Source: a virus
Reading direction: 5' to 3' (one strand)
DNA: 51,757 bases
IMG/VR virus record: IMGVR_UViG_3300031576_000062
Location: 1 to 51,757 of that record
Shown here: positions 14,975 to 23,318 of the stretch, one piece after another
Numbering within the stretch: position 1 is the stretch's first letter
How the letters are laid out: each line of letters opens with the position of its first letter
Position numbers and translations under genes: made by a program
Notes under the pieces: model-generated
Seen by the model: only the letters and a program-made list of their open reading frames with translations
Databases searched by the model: none
What the model was told of the DNA's origin: nothing

Positions 14975-15322
14975 ATGGCAACCACTAAATATCAGAAGAA
15001 CGGTCCTCAGGCCACGACGGACGGCCAGGCCGACCTCGGTTCCGACTTCGAGAAGAAGTGCTTCCGACAGGCGATGGTCAACATCTCGGAGGTCGGCGGC
15101 GAGAACGATTTTGACTGGGAGCTTTTCGCCTCCGTCAATGGAGGAGCGACTTATACCAGCATCGCCGCAGGGACCCTGACGGCGGGCGATGAAGAAAGTC
15201 ACACGCTGTTTGACTTGGAAGGGTCGATCAATTACTACACTCACCTAAAAGTCATGGTGAATTCCAGCTTGGCTGGGCAGAGCGCAGACGCACAGGTAGA
15301 TTTCATCGCGTTCGATGGTTGA
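14975..15322 (+). CDS. Probable virion protein
   Basis: 115 residues, beta-rich, no membrane segment (ELFASVNGGATYTSIAAGTLT). It resembles small capsid-decoration or tail-associated beta proteins in composition only. ACGGAGG lies eight bases before ATG 14975. Confidence 0.6.
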   Translation: MATTKYQKNGPQATTDGQADLGSDFEKKCFRQAMVNISEVGGENDFDWELFASVNGGATYTSIAAGTLTAGDEESHTLFDLEGSINYYTHLKVMVNSSLAGQSADAQVDFIAFDG

Positions 15323-15340
15323 TCCCAGGAGGGAAAAAAC

Positions 15341-15640
15341 ATGGCGAAAGTTTATCCGAATCGTCCCAAGAATCTGTGGGATTCTGCCGCTGTCGCGGCT
15401 AGCGGGGCCTCGGCTGTGATTTGCCTTGGCGGCAGGAAGTCTGTCGGCCTCTGCGTCAACACCAACGGCATTACCACGCTCCAAATGGAGCTTTCTTCGG
15501 ACAGCAAGACTTGGGTGAAGGGGGCTTCGTTTTCAGCCATCATCGGCGACAATTATTTCACGACTGACGTGCCGGCCGGATTAATGCGGCTCATCAGTTC
15601 GTCCGCGGCAACGATCACGGCAACCTGCTTCGCAAAGTGA
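15341..15640 (+). CDS. Probable virion protein
   Basis: 99 residues, Ser/Ala/Gly-rich with beta-strand alternation (CVNTNGITTLQMELSSDSKTW kept to WVKGASFSAIIGDN here). A GGAGGG ribosome site precedes ATG 15341. It shares the small-beta-protein character of its upstream neighbour. Confidence 0.6.
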   Translation: MAKVYPNRPKNLWDSAAVAASGASAVICLGGRKSVGLCVNTNGITTLQMELSSDSKTWVKGASFSAIIGDNYFTTDVPAGLMRLISSSAATITATCFAK

Positions 15641-15643
15641 ATC

Positions 15644-15811
15644 ATGTGGAAAGCCTTCAAAGCCATCGGAGCCATGATTGATGGGGCGGGATGGCTCTAC
15701 AAGAAGGCGATGAGCGTGGTGCGGGACCCCGAGGGCCGGAAGGCCGCCAAGGCGGAGGAAGCCCGAAAAGTAGAGGAGAAAAAAACAAATGATTCTGGCA
15801 CAAATCGATGA
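15644..15811 (+). CDS. 55-residue amphipathic protein
   Basis: Starts MWKAFKAIGAMIDGAGWLYKK, then DPEGRKAAKAEEARK. The amphipathic N-terminus and charged tail resemble small proteins found near phage holin-like genes. It overlaps the next gene by 23 bases. No ribosome site is obvious. Confidence 0.5.
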   Translation: MWKAFKAIGAMIDGAGWLYKKAMSVVRDPEGRKAAKAEEARKVEEKKTNDSGTNR

Positions 15812-16124
15812 GCTTTTGAAAGCCGTCCCTCAGCCGTGGGCCGGGATCATCACAGCGGTCTTGATCGGCCTCCTGATCTGGCAGAGGGTCAGGATCGCCC
15901 TGGCTCAAAGAACCAGGGATGCCAACGTGGTCGCCATTGAAGTCCTCTTGGAAGAAATCAAGAAACTTTCCACAGATGAACATAGGGGCAAAATTGTCGA
16001 AGCCCTGATGAGTTTGCAAGAGAAGAAAGGTGTCGTGAAGGAGGTCGAAAGGGACATGGTGAGAACCGAATTGGAACGAGAAGCAATTTCCAGGAATAAT
16101 GACAAGCCTACTGTGATTCCATGA
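15789..16124 (+). CDS. Membrane-anchored coiled-coil protein (possible i-spanin)
   Basis: 111 residues. One membrane span at about residues 17-37 (AGIITAVLIGLLIW) is followed by a charged helical domain with heptads. The N-anchored coiled coil matches the layout of inner-membrane spanins, and the next gene is a Pro-rich lipoprotein whose start overlaps its stop. A structural or holin role is also possible. Confidence 0.55.
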   Translation: MILAQIDELLKAVPQPWAGIITAVLIGLLIWQRVRIALAQRTRDANVVAIEVLLEEIKKLSTDEHRGKIVEALMSLQEKKGVVKEVERDMVRTELEREAISRNNDKPTVIP

Positions 16125-16537
16125 AACCAGTCTCTCTGATCGCCGGCCTTCTCTGCGGCTTTGCCGTGGTAGGCGGATGTTCTTTCCATTACGCGCCGCA
16201 GATCATGCAGGCTGACCACAATTCCACAATCCACGGTATCCAAAAATCGGATGTCTACCCTGGATCGAACGGGAACGGTAAAGGTAGCGGTGTGAAGGCG
16301 GGTCCTGCGGGGGCTGGCGGGACGGTCAGCGATGCGGCGGCTGAGGAAGTAGGTTCGACGTTCAGGTTCAAATTCCTGATGGACATGCTTGAATCGGTAT
16401 TCACCAGCATTTGGGGGAAGGACCCACCAACCACTCCAACCGAACCTCCGGTTGAACCGCCGCCAATCGAACCGCCTCCGATTGAACCGCCTCCAATTCC
16501 TTCGCCTGATGTTCCGGTTCCACCTCCGGTTCCTTGA
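16121..16537 (+). CDS. Pro-rich lipoprotein (possible o-spanin)
   Basis: 138 residues. The N-terminal signal ends in a lipobox V-V-G-G-C, with Cys20 as the expected lipidated residue. A Gly-rich stretch follows, then a Pro-rich C-terminus built from repeats of E-P-P-P-I. Small Pro-rich outer-membrane lipoproteins paired with an anchored coiled coil are typical Rz1-type spanins, although this one is longer than usual. It implies a Gram-negative envelope if the assignment holds. Confidence 0.55.
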   Translation: MKPVSLIAGLLCGFAVVGGCSFHYAPQIMQADHNSTIHGIQKSDVYPGSNGNGKGSGVKAGPAGAGGTVSDAAAEEVGSTFRFKFLMDMLESVFTSIWGKDPPTTPTEPPVEPPPIEPPPIEPPPIPSPDVPVPPPVP

Positions 16538-16542
16538 CGAAC

Positions 16543-16908
16543 ATGAAGGGAGACACCGCCATCTTTCCTGCGATGGTCCCCGGCCAGCCCCCGGACTACG
16601 ATGATGTTCGGAAAGCGGCCTACGGGGCAGCCAAGGATGTGGAGAATCTCTCCGATTGGATGGCGGGACACGAGAAGCGCGAGGACAAGGCTCGTGACGA
16701 AATGACAAGCGAGATCAAGGGGCTCAGGTCGGATATGAACAAGATGGCCGACAAAGTCGGAACGCAATTCGACGATATGAGAAAGGAAGTCGCCAAAGCC
16801 ATCGCCGGCGTCTCCCGGATAAGCTGGATGTGGGCAGGTGGGACGGTTACAATCCTGGCCATCTGGGCGATGCTTCAATTCGTGATCCCACTGATTTGGA
16901 AAGCGTGA
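16543..16908 (+). CDS. Coiled-coil protein with C-terminal membrane span (holin/XhlA-like)
   Basis: 121 residues from ATG 16543 (TTG 16534 is an alternative overlapping the previous stop). A long coiled coil (SEIKGLRSDMNKMADKVG) leads into one C-terminal membrane segment (WMWAGGTVTILAIWAMLQF). This layout matches XhlA-type membrane proteins associated with phage lysis. No endolysin is adjacent. Confidence 0.55.
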   Translation: MKGDTAIFPAMVPGQPPDYDDVRKAAYGAAKDVENLSDWMAGHEKREDKARDEMTSEIKGLRSDMNKMADKVGTQFDDMRKEVAKAIAGVSRISWMWAGGTVTILAIWAMLQFVIPLIWKA

Positions 16909-16951
16909 CTTCAAACATAATCTTGGCTACGGTTCTTCAACTTCTTCTGAA

Positions 16952-17899
16952 ATGAACCTCATTCTTGATGGACTCCAAGGATTTGGGGACCAGATTTACC
17001 AAAGGCCGTTTGTCCGAACCGCACTCCAAAGATGTCAGAACGTTTTCCTTCGTACCCCCCTGCCGGAGTTCTATTGGGACATCAAATCGGGCGGCAGGCT
17101 GAAATTCGTGAAATGGGGGACCAGGCTTCGCACACAGAGAGTCCTTGAATCTGGAAAGCCAGGCCATGTATGGTCAAAGCCGCCTTCGCTTACTGGAAAA
17201 CGTCGTCTGGCCTACACCGGCCGGGACCTACGGAGAGGAGTTTCAATTCTTGGAAGCATTAGGAAGCATTGCGGATTTGTCCCAACGCAAGAATTCTCTT
17301 TCCCTTTGAAGGAGAACTGGTACAATCATGCCCGGACGGCCCTACGATGCGCAAGTATCTCGGAAGGAGAACCTTTTGTGGCCGTCCATTGGCCTACGAT
17401 CCGTAAGGAATGGAGAAACATTTCAAGAAATCCCGATCCAGATGGATGGAGGGCTCTTGTCAAATGGGTGAACACTCGGTATAAGACTCTTTCGATCAAC
17501 AACGTGGATGGTCGGCAGGAGGTCTTTGACGGGATTCCTGAACAAGCCAGCTCGAAGTACGATGCTGGCGAATGTCCTGTGCCGGTGATCGCGGCTATTC
17601 TAAGCATGGCGCAGTTCTGCATCACAAGTCCGGGTCTTTGGCTTCCACTAGGATTATCCGTCTCTGCGAGGGTCGTTCTTGTCGTTGGAGGGTATCTTCC
17701 GGCAAGGTTGATGGTGGAACCGTGGATGGTCAAATCTGATTTCCTCGTGATCGAACCAGAAAAGCCCTGCTGTTGTGTCCAACATGAGCATTCCTGCGAA
17801 AGACGATTCGATGTCGGTAGGGCTTTACATGCCCTCGCAGGATTCTGCCGCATTGAGGCCGCTTCTGGCGGACGGCGGACTTCTGTGGTCAGCGCATAG
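16952..17899 (+). CDS. Glycosyltransferase-like protein (heptosyltransferase/GT9-like)
   Basis: 315 residues. The start (LDGLQGFGDQIYQRPFVRTAL) and a late segment of the form PVPVIAAILSMAQFCITSPG...PLGL resemble GT9-type heptosyltransferase folds, where a GD motif opens the first domain and a GP/SPG loop lies in the second. The C-terminus carries a cysteine cluster (CCCVQHEHSC). It probably decorates a virion or host glycan. The 3' end overlaps the next gene by about 90 bases. Family assignment is moderate. Confidence 0.55.
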   Translation: MNLILDGLQGFGDQIYQRPFVRTALQRCQNVFLRTPLPEFYWDIKSGGRLKFVKWGTRLRTQRVLESGKPGHVWSKPPSLTGKRRLAYTGRDLRRGVSILGSIRKHCGFVPTQEFSFPLKENWYNHARTALRCASISEGEPFVAVHWPTIRKEWRNISRNPDPDGWRALVKWVNTRYKTLSINNVDGRQEVFDGIPEQASSKYDAGECPVPVIAAILSMAQFCITSPGLWLPLGLSVSARVVLVVGGYLPARLMVEPWMVKSDFLVIEPEKPCCCVQHEHSCERRFDVGRALHALAGFCRIEAASGGRRTSVVSA

Positions 17900-18470
17900 G
17901 GGCGTCGGGTACGAAAGGGTCGTGGAACCAGACGTAGAACCATATTGGGACCATTACGAGCAACTTGAATTCTCTGGCCCGATCACTAAAGAACTGAATA
18001 AATTCCGGGTGGAGTTTGTTGCAAAACACACTATGGGATTGTTATTGGACATCGGAATCGGCAATGGAGCCTTTTTGAGAGCAAGAAATGAGACAGGAGC
18101 GCCAACGAGGGGATTCGACGTCAACTCCAAGGCTTGCGCGTATCTCAAAAAGATTGGAGCCTTCACCGAGATATTCAGCGAGTCGGCGGTCGAATCTGCG
18201 ACTTTCTGGGATTCGCTTGAACACATTGAGGACCCGTCCGCAGTGCTTGCCAAGATCGAACATTTTGCCTTCGTCTCCCTGCCGATTTTCTATGATTTGA
18301 CAGGCGTTCTCAGGTCAAAGCATTACAAGCCGAAAGAACATCGCTGGTACTTCACAAAGCCGGGCCTGATCTGGTATTTTGAGACGTGCGGATTCAGGTG
18401 CATCGATATTTCTCATAAGGAAAGCGACCTCGGGCGTCAAGACGTAGGAACGTTCGCCTTCTCACGGTGA
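17811..18470 (+). CDS. Class I SAM-dependent methyltransferase
   Basis: About 219 residues. LLLDIGIGNGAFL is the SAM-binding motif I, GFDVN the motif II acidic loop, and FWDSLEHIEDP the post-motif typical of small-molecule or sugar methyltransferases. The start is uncertain: GTG 17775 and ATG 17784, 17811 and 17829 are in frame and all overlap the upstream gene. Placed after a glycosyltransferase-like gene, it may methylate the added sugar (inference). Confidence 0.75.
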   Translation: MSVGLYMPSQDSAALRPLLADGGLLWSAHRGVGYERVVEPDVEPYWDHYEQLEFSGPITKELNKFRVEFVAKHTMGLLLDIGIGNGAFLRARNETGAPTRGFDVNSKACAYLKKIGAFTEIFSESAVESATFWDSLEHIEDPSAVLAKIEHFAFVSLPIFYDLTGVLRSKHYKPKEHRWYFTKPGLIWYFETCGFRCIDISHKESDLGRQDVGTFAFSR

Positions 18471-18474
18471 AGCG

Positions 18475-19101
18475 ATGGCAAACGAAGCAAAGAGGCAACA
18501 TTCAATCCTGCGGAGGGGACTTCGCACATGGGAGCCCTGCTTCGTCGGGCCTGGTCAGATCGTCGGACGCCCCGGAAACCTTCCGGTCTGCGGATACGAT
18601 CTTGCAGATTTCTCAATCCTCACGGTTGGCGACGCTCCGGTGCTTGTTGTGAAGACCGAATTGCAGGATTTTTTTGGCGAGGAATTGCAGGACGACGAGG
18701 AGCTTCATCAGATTCTTGAAGCGGAAATGATCTATCAGTTTCAATTCTTTATTTTCTTTGGGGCGACGACAGGAGAACCAGGAATCAAGGTCTCTGTTGA
18801 CGGTCCAGTGGGTCCTCAGTACATCATCTACCACACTTGCATTGCGGATACGTTGGGTGACGCTTTGATCCCTGGCGGAAGCACGGTCCACAATGAGTAC
18901 AATCAAGTCGAGGAAGCCGAATACCAATCTCCGCCAAACACGGTTGTTGAAATCAAGGGTTCGATCTTCACGGGCCTAAATAAAGGTCCGATCATAGCGA
19001 GGTTCGCGCAACTGAATTCTTCTGACGATCCTTTGGTGATTAGGAAGGGAAGCTACCTTCTTGTTCAACCCTATCTCCCGGCTCCGATCATTGGCTCCTG
19101 A
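18475..19101 (+). CDS. Virion protein with shared N-terminal anchor
   Basis: 208 residues. Its first 40 residues (LRTWEPCFVGPGQIVGRPG..PVCGYDL) align with the start of the next gene's product, suggesting a common docking domain. The rest is beta-rich with two Cys. Its end overlaps the next ATG. Likely a fibre or decoration protein; the specific role is unknown. Confidence 0.6.
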   Translation: MANEAKRQHSILRRGLRTWEPCFVGPGQIVGRPGNLPVCGYDLADFSILTVGDAPVLVVKTELQDFFGEELQDDEELHQILEAEMIYQFQFFIFFGATTGEPGIKVSVDGPVGPQYIIYHTCIADTLGDALIPGGSTVHNEYNQVEEAEYQSPPNTVVEIKGSIFTGLNKGPIIARFAQLNSSDDPLVIRKGSYLLVQPYLPAPIIGS

Positions 19102-19796
19102 TGAAGCTACTGAAAAACGACGTACTTATCCGGGACCTCCAGAGGTGGAAGCCCTGCAATCTCGGAGAGGGCGAATTCATTGGGAGGCCGGTCGGCCAAC
19201 AGGCCGGCTGTTATCCAATCGAGGAAATCGAGCCCGAACTCCTAGTAACCGAAGATGATGATATTGTCCCGCTTCCTGAACTTGTTTTCTCAAACCAATC
19301 TTCCAGGGTGGCGCAGACCGTATTGGAAGGGGGGTCCTATTTCTTGCGGACGAAAACGAGGTTCAATAGGGTCTTGTTCTCAATTGCGACCAAGAGCGGA
19401 AGCCCTTCTATAGACTTGGCGATCTATCAATTCGAGGATGGAACCTCCTCTAGTTTAGTTGAAAAGAAAGCCAGTATCAGTGGAGTTGTAATATCTACAG
19501 TTGGGATTTATAGTAAAGCGCTTGTTGAAGGCGAAGTGGTTCTGTTGCCGGGACTGATCTATGTTCTGTGGGGCAAAAGCGCAGGAGGGGTTGGAAACAA
19601 TTTCACCATGAGAACCTACGATGTCCAGAGCATAGATATTGTAACGACCAACGTTCCGACAGGCCTTCATCCTGTGTCCTACACAACTGCGCTTCCTGCG
19701 ACCTCAACGCCGGCAACTTTTGATCCCACAATCGGGGGCGACGTGTCCGAATCGATTCTCGACGTGGTTCCGATCATAAGGCTACGAAAGGTCTGA
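19101..19796 (+). CDS. Virion protein, paralogous N-terminus
   Basis: 231 residues. The N-terminal LQRWKPCNLGEGEFIGRPV...GCYP mirrors the preceding protein. From about residue 70 there is a beta-sandwich domain of carbohydrate-binding type (VLEGGSYFLRTKTRFNRVLFS). Two proteins with one anchor and different ends suggest alternative surface heads. Confidence 0.6.
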   Translation: MKLLKNDVLIRDLQRWKPCNLGEGEFIGRPVGQQAGCYPIEEIEPELLVTEDDDIVPLPELVFSNQSSRVAQTVLEGGSYFLRTKTRFNRVLFSIATKSGSPSIDLAIYQFEDGTSSSLVEKKASISGVVISTVGIYSKALVEGEVVLLPGLIYVLWGKSAGGVGNNFTMRTYDVQSIDIVTTNVPTGLHPVSYTTALPATSTPATFDPTIGGDVSESILDVVPIIRLRKV

Positions 19797-19798
19797 AC

Positions 19799-20017
19799 AT
19801 GGCAACAAGGTATACTTACCAATGCGAATGGGCAAAGTTGATTGCCCAGGACATTCTGGCCAATGCCAGATTGTCTCCGTCGGCCATTGAGACGACCGCA
19901 GAACCTGCCGTTTCCTTGGATTTCTTGACCCCATTATCCGAGTTTCAGAAAGATTCCCTCGACCAAGCGATGGACCAACAATGCTTCATGTTCGTAGGTG
20001 AATCACAGGTCCCCTGA
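19799..20017 (+). CDS. Small hypothetical protein
   Basis: 72 residues, soluble, not recognised. It follows the previous gene by two bases and precedes a promoter candidate. Confidence 0.5.
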   Translation: MATRYTYQCEWAKLIAQDILANARLSPSAIETTAEPAVSLDFLTPLSEFQKDSLDQAMDQQCFMFVGESQVP

Positions 20018-20026
20018 TCCACGGGC

Positions 20027-20054
20027 TTGACATCGGATTAGGATTCTGTATTTA
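20027..20054 (+). promoter_or_regulatory. Sigma70-like promoter candidate
   Basis: TTGACA (20027-20032), 16-base spacer, TATTTA (20049-20054), in the gap upstream of ATG 20069. It would drive the protease/capsid operon. Confidence 0.5.
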
Positions 20055-20068
20055 TTGAGGCTACCAAC

Positions 20069-20443
20069 ATGTCTTTTTTCATAGACGAGCTTCGACGGTC
20101 CTTCTCAACAACGGACGAAGGGCCATTTTCCCTCCTTCCGTTTGCGATGCCGGAGAATTCCAGCGTGAAGTTTGAGTGCGAGATTGCGGTGATTGACCTG
20201 GACAACTTACAATCTTCCGAATACCATTTTCTCGGATCAGCTACGCGATTTTCATCGAACGATCCGTTAGTGAACGTCGAATACAAGGAGTTGATGAAGA
20301 ACGACGGCATCGGCCTTTCACAGGACCCTAAAATCGCAAGAAACGAAAAGAGCATTGTCATCGCATTTTCAGGCAAGCAAGGCGTTCTGATCGATTGCGC
20401 TCTTCGGATGAAGGTCTGGGGCGGCGATGCGGAGGTAAGCTGA
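20069..20443 (+). CDS. Hypothetical virion-region protein
   Basis: 124 residues, beta-rich, no recognised family. It is the first gene after a promoter candidate, and its stop overlaps the protease start (TGATG). No clear ribosome site precedes ATG 20069. Confidence 0.55.
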   Translation: MSFFIDELRRSFSTTDEGPFSLLPFAMPENSSVKFECEIAVIDLDNLQSSEYHFLGSATRFSSNDPLVNVEYKELMKNDGIGLSQDPKIARNEKSIVIAFSGKQGVLIDCALRMKVWGGDAEVS

Positions 20444-21804
20444 TGCCGCTTCCAAAGCCTCGTTCTGGAGAGGAAAAGGATACGTGGCTATCTCGGTGTA
20501 TGTGGAATCCAAAGATGAACGAGGAGTTTCCAAAGCGAGATCGAAGATTCGCGGTCTGCCAATCTCAATGGAGGCGGCACATGGACGGCAAGACGGAACA
20601 CCATCACACGCACAATTCAAACATGATGGACAGCGAACCTTCTTGGGCTTCCGTCGAGAAGGAATCCCTACCGAGGGAGGCCTTTGCTGAAATAGGCGAG
20701 CCGGACAAGAAATCAACTTGGGGGTTTCCTCACCACTTCATCAGCGAGGGATCTGAGAAAGACGATAACGGAATCTGGACGAATGGAACCATGTTCCTCC
20801 ACAAAGGCGGGCTGAATGCCGCATGGGCGGCGGCCCAGGGAGCGCGTTCGGGCCAGGAGGCGAGCCAGGCCGTGAAGGACCACCTTCAGGCTCACCGCAA
20901 GGCAATCGGGATTGCAGACGAGGACGAGAAGGCGATGAAATCGCTTTCCCAGGTCTACAAGCATCGGTTCAAGCACATGTCGGAAGGAAACGGGCTGGAC
21001 CCAAAGGATATTCGTCGGGAGCTTTTCACGCCCGATGCGAAGTTGTGGGCAAAACGGCTGCATGACACCAATGACGCTGATCCCGGATACCTCGAAGGAT
21101 ACGCCGCCTACTTCAACAACATCGACCACGGCGACGAGGTAATCCGGCCGGGTTCATTCGCAAAGACGATGGAGAGGATCACGGCGAAGAAGGTGCCGCT
21201 GATGGGTCGCCATTTCGCAGATGGGGGCGGAGGTTTCGACGTGATCGGTGTCCTGACTTCTGGAAACGAGGAACCCGAAAAGGGGCTGGCGATCAAGGCC
21301 GACTTTGGCTCCGACGATTATTCCCAGGTCTTTAGAAGTAAAGTCGCGGATGGCCTGATCCGAGGACTTTCCATCGGCTACATTCCCGTCCGGTATGGAT
21401 TCCTGCGCCAGGACAACAAAATGATTCTCGAACATTTCGAGATTAAGCTGATGGAAGTCACCGTGACTCCGTTCCCGATGAACGAATTGGCCGAAATCAC
21501 ATCGGCCAAATCGTTCCAGAACGGTCTGGAACGCATCCTGCGCTACGCGAAGCGCATGAACCTCGACCTCAAAGAGACACCGGCAATGACCGGCCGTCTG
21601 CCAGAGGACCTCGTCGGTTCCAAGGATGCAATTGCGGCCCTGCTCGGCGAACTCGGCCGGCTGACGGGCCGCACTTTGGATCTCCAATCCGAAGGCAAGC
21701 CGAAGGTGGACGCGGGGGGCTGTCCCCTCACGGATACCGACCTCCACTTGATCCAATTGGGGATTGAGCAGGCCGAGACCGACTTGTTGTCGATTGGAGG
21801 TTAA
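20443..21804 (+). CDS. Prohead protease, HK97 U35 family, with N-terminal extension
   Basis: 453 residues. The N-terminal 160 residues form an extension (PLPKPRSGEEKDTWLSRCM..., then a His-rich linker and an Ala-rich helix). The protease domain spans about 190-370, with His257 in MGRH and Ser310 in RGLSIGY as the likely catalytic pair. The C-terminal 90 residues may act as scaffold. It matures the capsid by removing the delta domain of the major capsid protein. The start overlaps the previous stop. Confidence 0.88.
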   Translation: MPLPKPRSGEEKDTWLSRCMWNPKMNEEFPKRDRRFAVCQSQWRRHMDGKTEHHHTHNSNMMDSEPSWASVEKESLPREAFAEIGEPDKKSTWGFPHHFISEGSEKDDNGIWTNGTMFLHKGGLNAAWAAAQGARSGQEASQAVKDHLQAHRKAIGIADEDEKAMKSLSQVYKHRFKHMSEGNGLDPKDIRRELFTPDAKLWAKRLHDTNDADPGYLEGYAAYFNNIDHGDEVIRPGSFAKTMERITAKKVPLMGRHFADGGGGFDVIGVLTSGNEEPEKGLAIKADFGSDDYSQVFRSKVADGLIRGLSIGYIPVRYGFLRQDNKMILEHFEIKLMEVTVTPFPMNELAEITSAKSFQNGLERILRYAKRMNLDLKETPAMTGRLPEDLVGSKDAIAALLGELGRLTGRTLDLQSEGKPKVDAGGCPLTDTDLHLIQLGIEQAETDLLSIGG

Positions 21805-21808
21805 ACCC

Positions 21809-23251
21809 ATGCCGTCGAAAATTCTGGAAGGGCTCGTCGGATCGGCTCTGTTCGATGCCAAACGCATCGGAGAGCTGATGACCGGCGTTCAGGCGGAGCG
21901 CAAGACGGCCTTCGAGAAGGCCATTGATGCCCGCAAGGAAGGCAAGGAGGAGGAAGCCAAGAGCTTCCTGAAGATCGAGGCCGACAAGGCCGAGGACTAC
22001 AAGTCCTTGAAGGAACACTGGGACTTCGTGCAGAAGCAGAGGACCGACGATGAGCTGGTCAAGCAGGTGCAGGAGGCCGCCAAGGCCAAAGGCGCCATCA
22101 GCGACCGAAGGACGCGTGTTTCGGACACGGAACCCAACGGGTGGCGCGAGAAGGAGTCCGCCAAGGAGAAGGCCTTCGTCAATTATCTCAACGACGGCCA
22201 GGAAGGGCTTTCTGGCCAGGAATCCGATCTGCTACAGCCGCGCAACGAACGGCTCTCGAAGGTGGCGAGGGGTGGCAAGGTCATTCCCAAGCGGTTTGTC
22301 GCCGCGATGTTCGGGAAGACCTACGACGCCGCTCGTCGGGCCTATGGGAAGGCGATCTTCTCGTTCGACGACGATACCACCAACCCTTCTGATGCCGAGA
22401 ACCTGGTTCCGCCTGACTTCCGAAGGGACATGAGGATGCTTCCGTGGGAAGATCCCCAGGTCCTGAATCTCGTCGAGATCATCGAGAACGCGACGGGCGA
22501 AGTTACCTGGCCGGGCCTGGCACAGACGGACACCGATCAGTTCGGGGGTGTCTCCTTCGAGTGGACGGGTGAGGGGGCTGACAAGCATGAGACGGAGCCG
22601 AAGTTCGACCAGAGGCGGATCACGAACCACGAACTCACGGGCTACACCGAGGTTTCAGAGAGGGCCCTGAGTCGGAGTGTCATCGATCTCGAAGCCTTCC
22701 TGCGGAGGCTTTTCGACGCCTCGATGCGCTACCAGTTCGAGAACGTCATCATCGCCGGCACGGGTGTCGCCCAACCGGAAGGCATCGTCACGAACGCCGA
22801 CATCTTCCACGTGGCCCGCGAGACGGCGGGCGAAGTCCACGACACCGACCTCGTGCGGTTGGAGCACGCGCTTCGGCCGATGGTTCGGAGGAACGCGGTC
22901 TACGTTGTCCACGACAACGTGATCAAGGAATTCCGAATCCAGAAGGACACGACGGGAAGGACGCTTGCGCACGGCGTCCTGACGTCGAGCATCCAGAGTG
23001 GACCCCCGGACAGGCTGAACGGACGCCGGTTCATCCCGACGATCAATCAGCCGGACGTTGGGAGTGAGGGTGACGTGATCTTCGTGGACCTCAGCCAGTA
23101 TTTCTTCGTGATCGAAGACGAGATCACGATGGCGAGGTCGGAGCACGTCAAGTTCCGCCAGAATCTGATTGCCTTCAAAGTGTTCGCCGTCGTTGGGGGC
23201 CGAATCATGGAACCCCAGGCCGCCGCGATCCTCGAAGGCGCTGGCTCCTGA
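21809..23251 (+). CDS. Major capsid protein, HK97 fold
   Basis: 480 residues. Residues 1 to about 110 are a highly charged helical delta (scaffold) domain (EKAIDARKEGKEEEAKSF). The HK97-fold core runs from about 190 with ITNHELTGYTEVSERALS, an E-loop/N-arm region, and the end FKVFAVVGGRIMEPQAAAIL. GGAGG lies before ATG 21809. Codon choice here is GC-richer and more regular than in neighbours, as expected for a highly expressed gene. Confidence 0.92.
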   Translation: MPSKILEGLVGSALFDAKRIGELMTGVQAERKTAFEKAIDARKEGKEEEAKSFLKIEADKAEDYKSLKEHWDFVQKQRTDDELVKQVQEAAKAKGAISDRRTRVSDTEPNGWREKESAKEKAFVNYLNDGQEGLSGQESDLLQPRNERLSKVARGGKVIPKRFVAAMFGKTYDAARRAYGKAIFSFDDDTTNPSDAENLVPPDFRRDMRMLPWEDPQVLNLVEIIENATGEVTWPGLAQTDTDQFGGVSFEWTGEGADKHETEPKFDQRRITNHELTGYTEVSERALSRSVIDLEAFLRRLFDASMRYQFENVIIAGTGVAQPEGIVTNADIFHVARETAGEVHDTDLVRLEHALRPMVRRNAVYVVHDNVIKEFRIQKDTTGRTLAHGVLTSSIQSGPPDRLNGRRFIPTINQPDVGSEGDVIFVDLSQYFFVIEDEITMARSEHVKFRQNLIAFKVFAVVGGRIMEPQAAAILEGAGS

Positions 23252-23259
23252 TCCAAACT

Positions 23260-23285
23260 GGGGCGGGGCCTAAAAACCCCGCCCC
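23260..23285 (+). terminator. Strong hairpin after the capsid gene
   Basis: GGGGCGGGG (23260-23268) pairs with CCCCGCCCC (23277-23285) around an 8-base loop, eight bases after the capsid stop. There is no U tract, so partial termination, RNA processing or mRNA stabilisation are all possible. Confidence 0.6.
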
Positions 23286-23318
23286 TCAGGCCACGCAACC
23301 AACAACCAACCACCGGAA

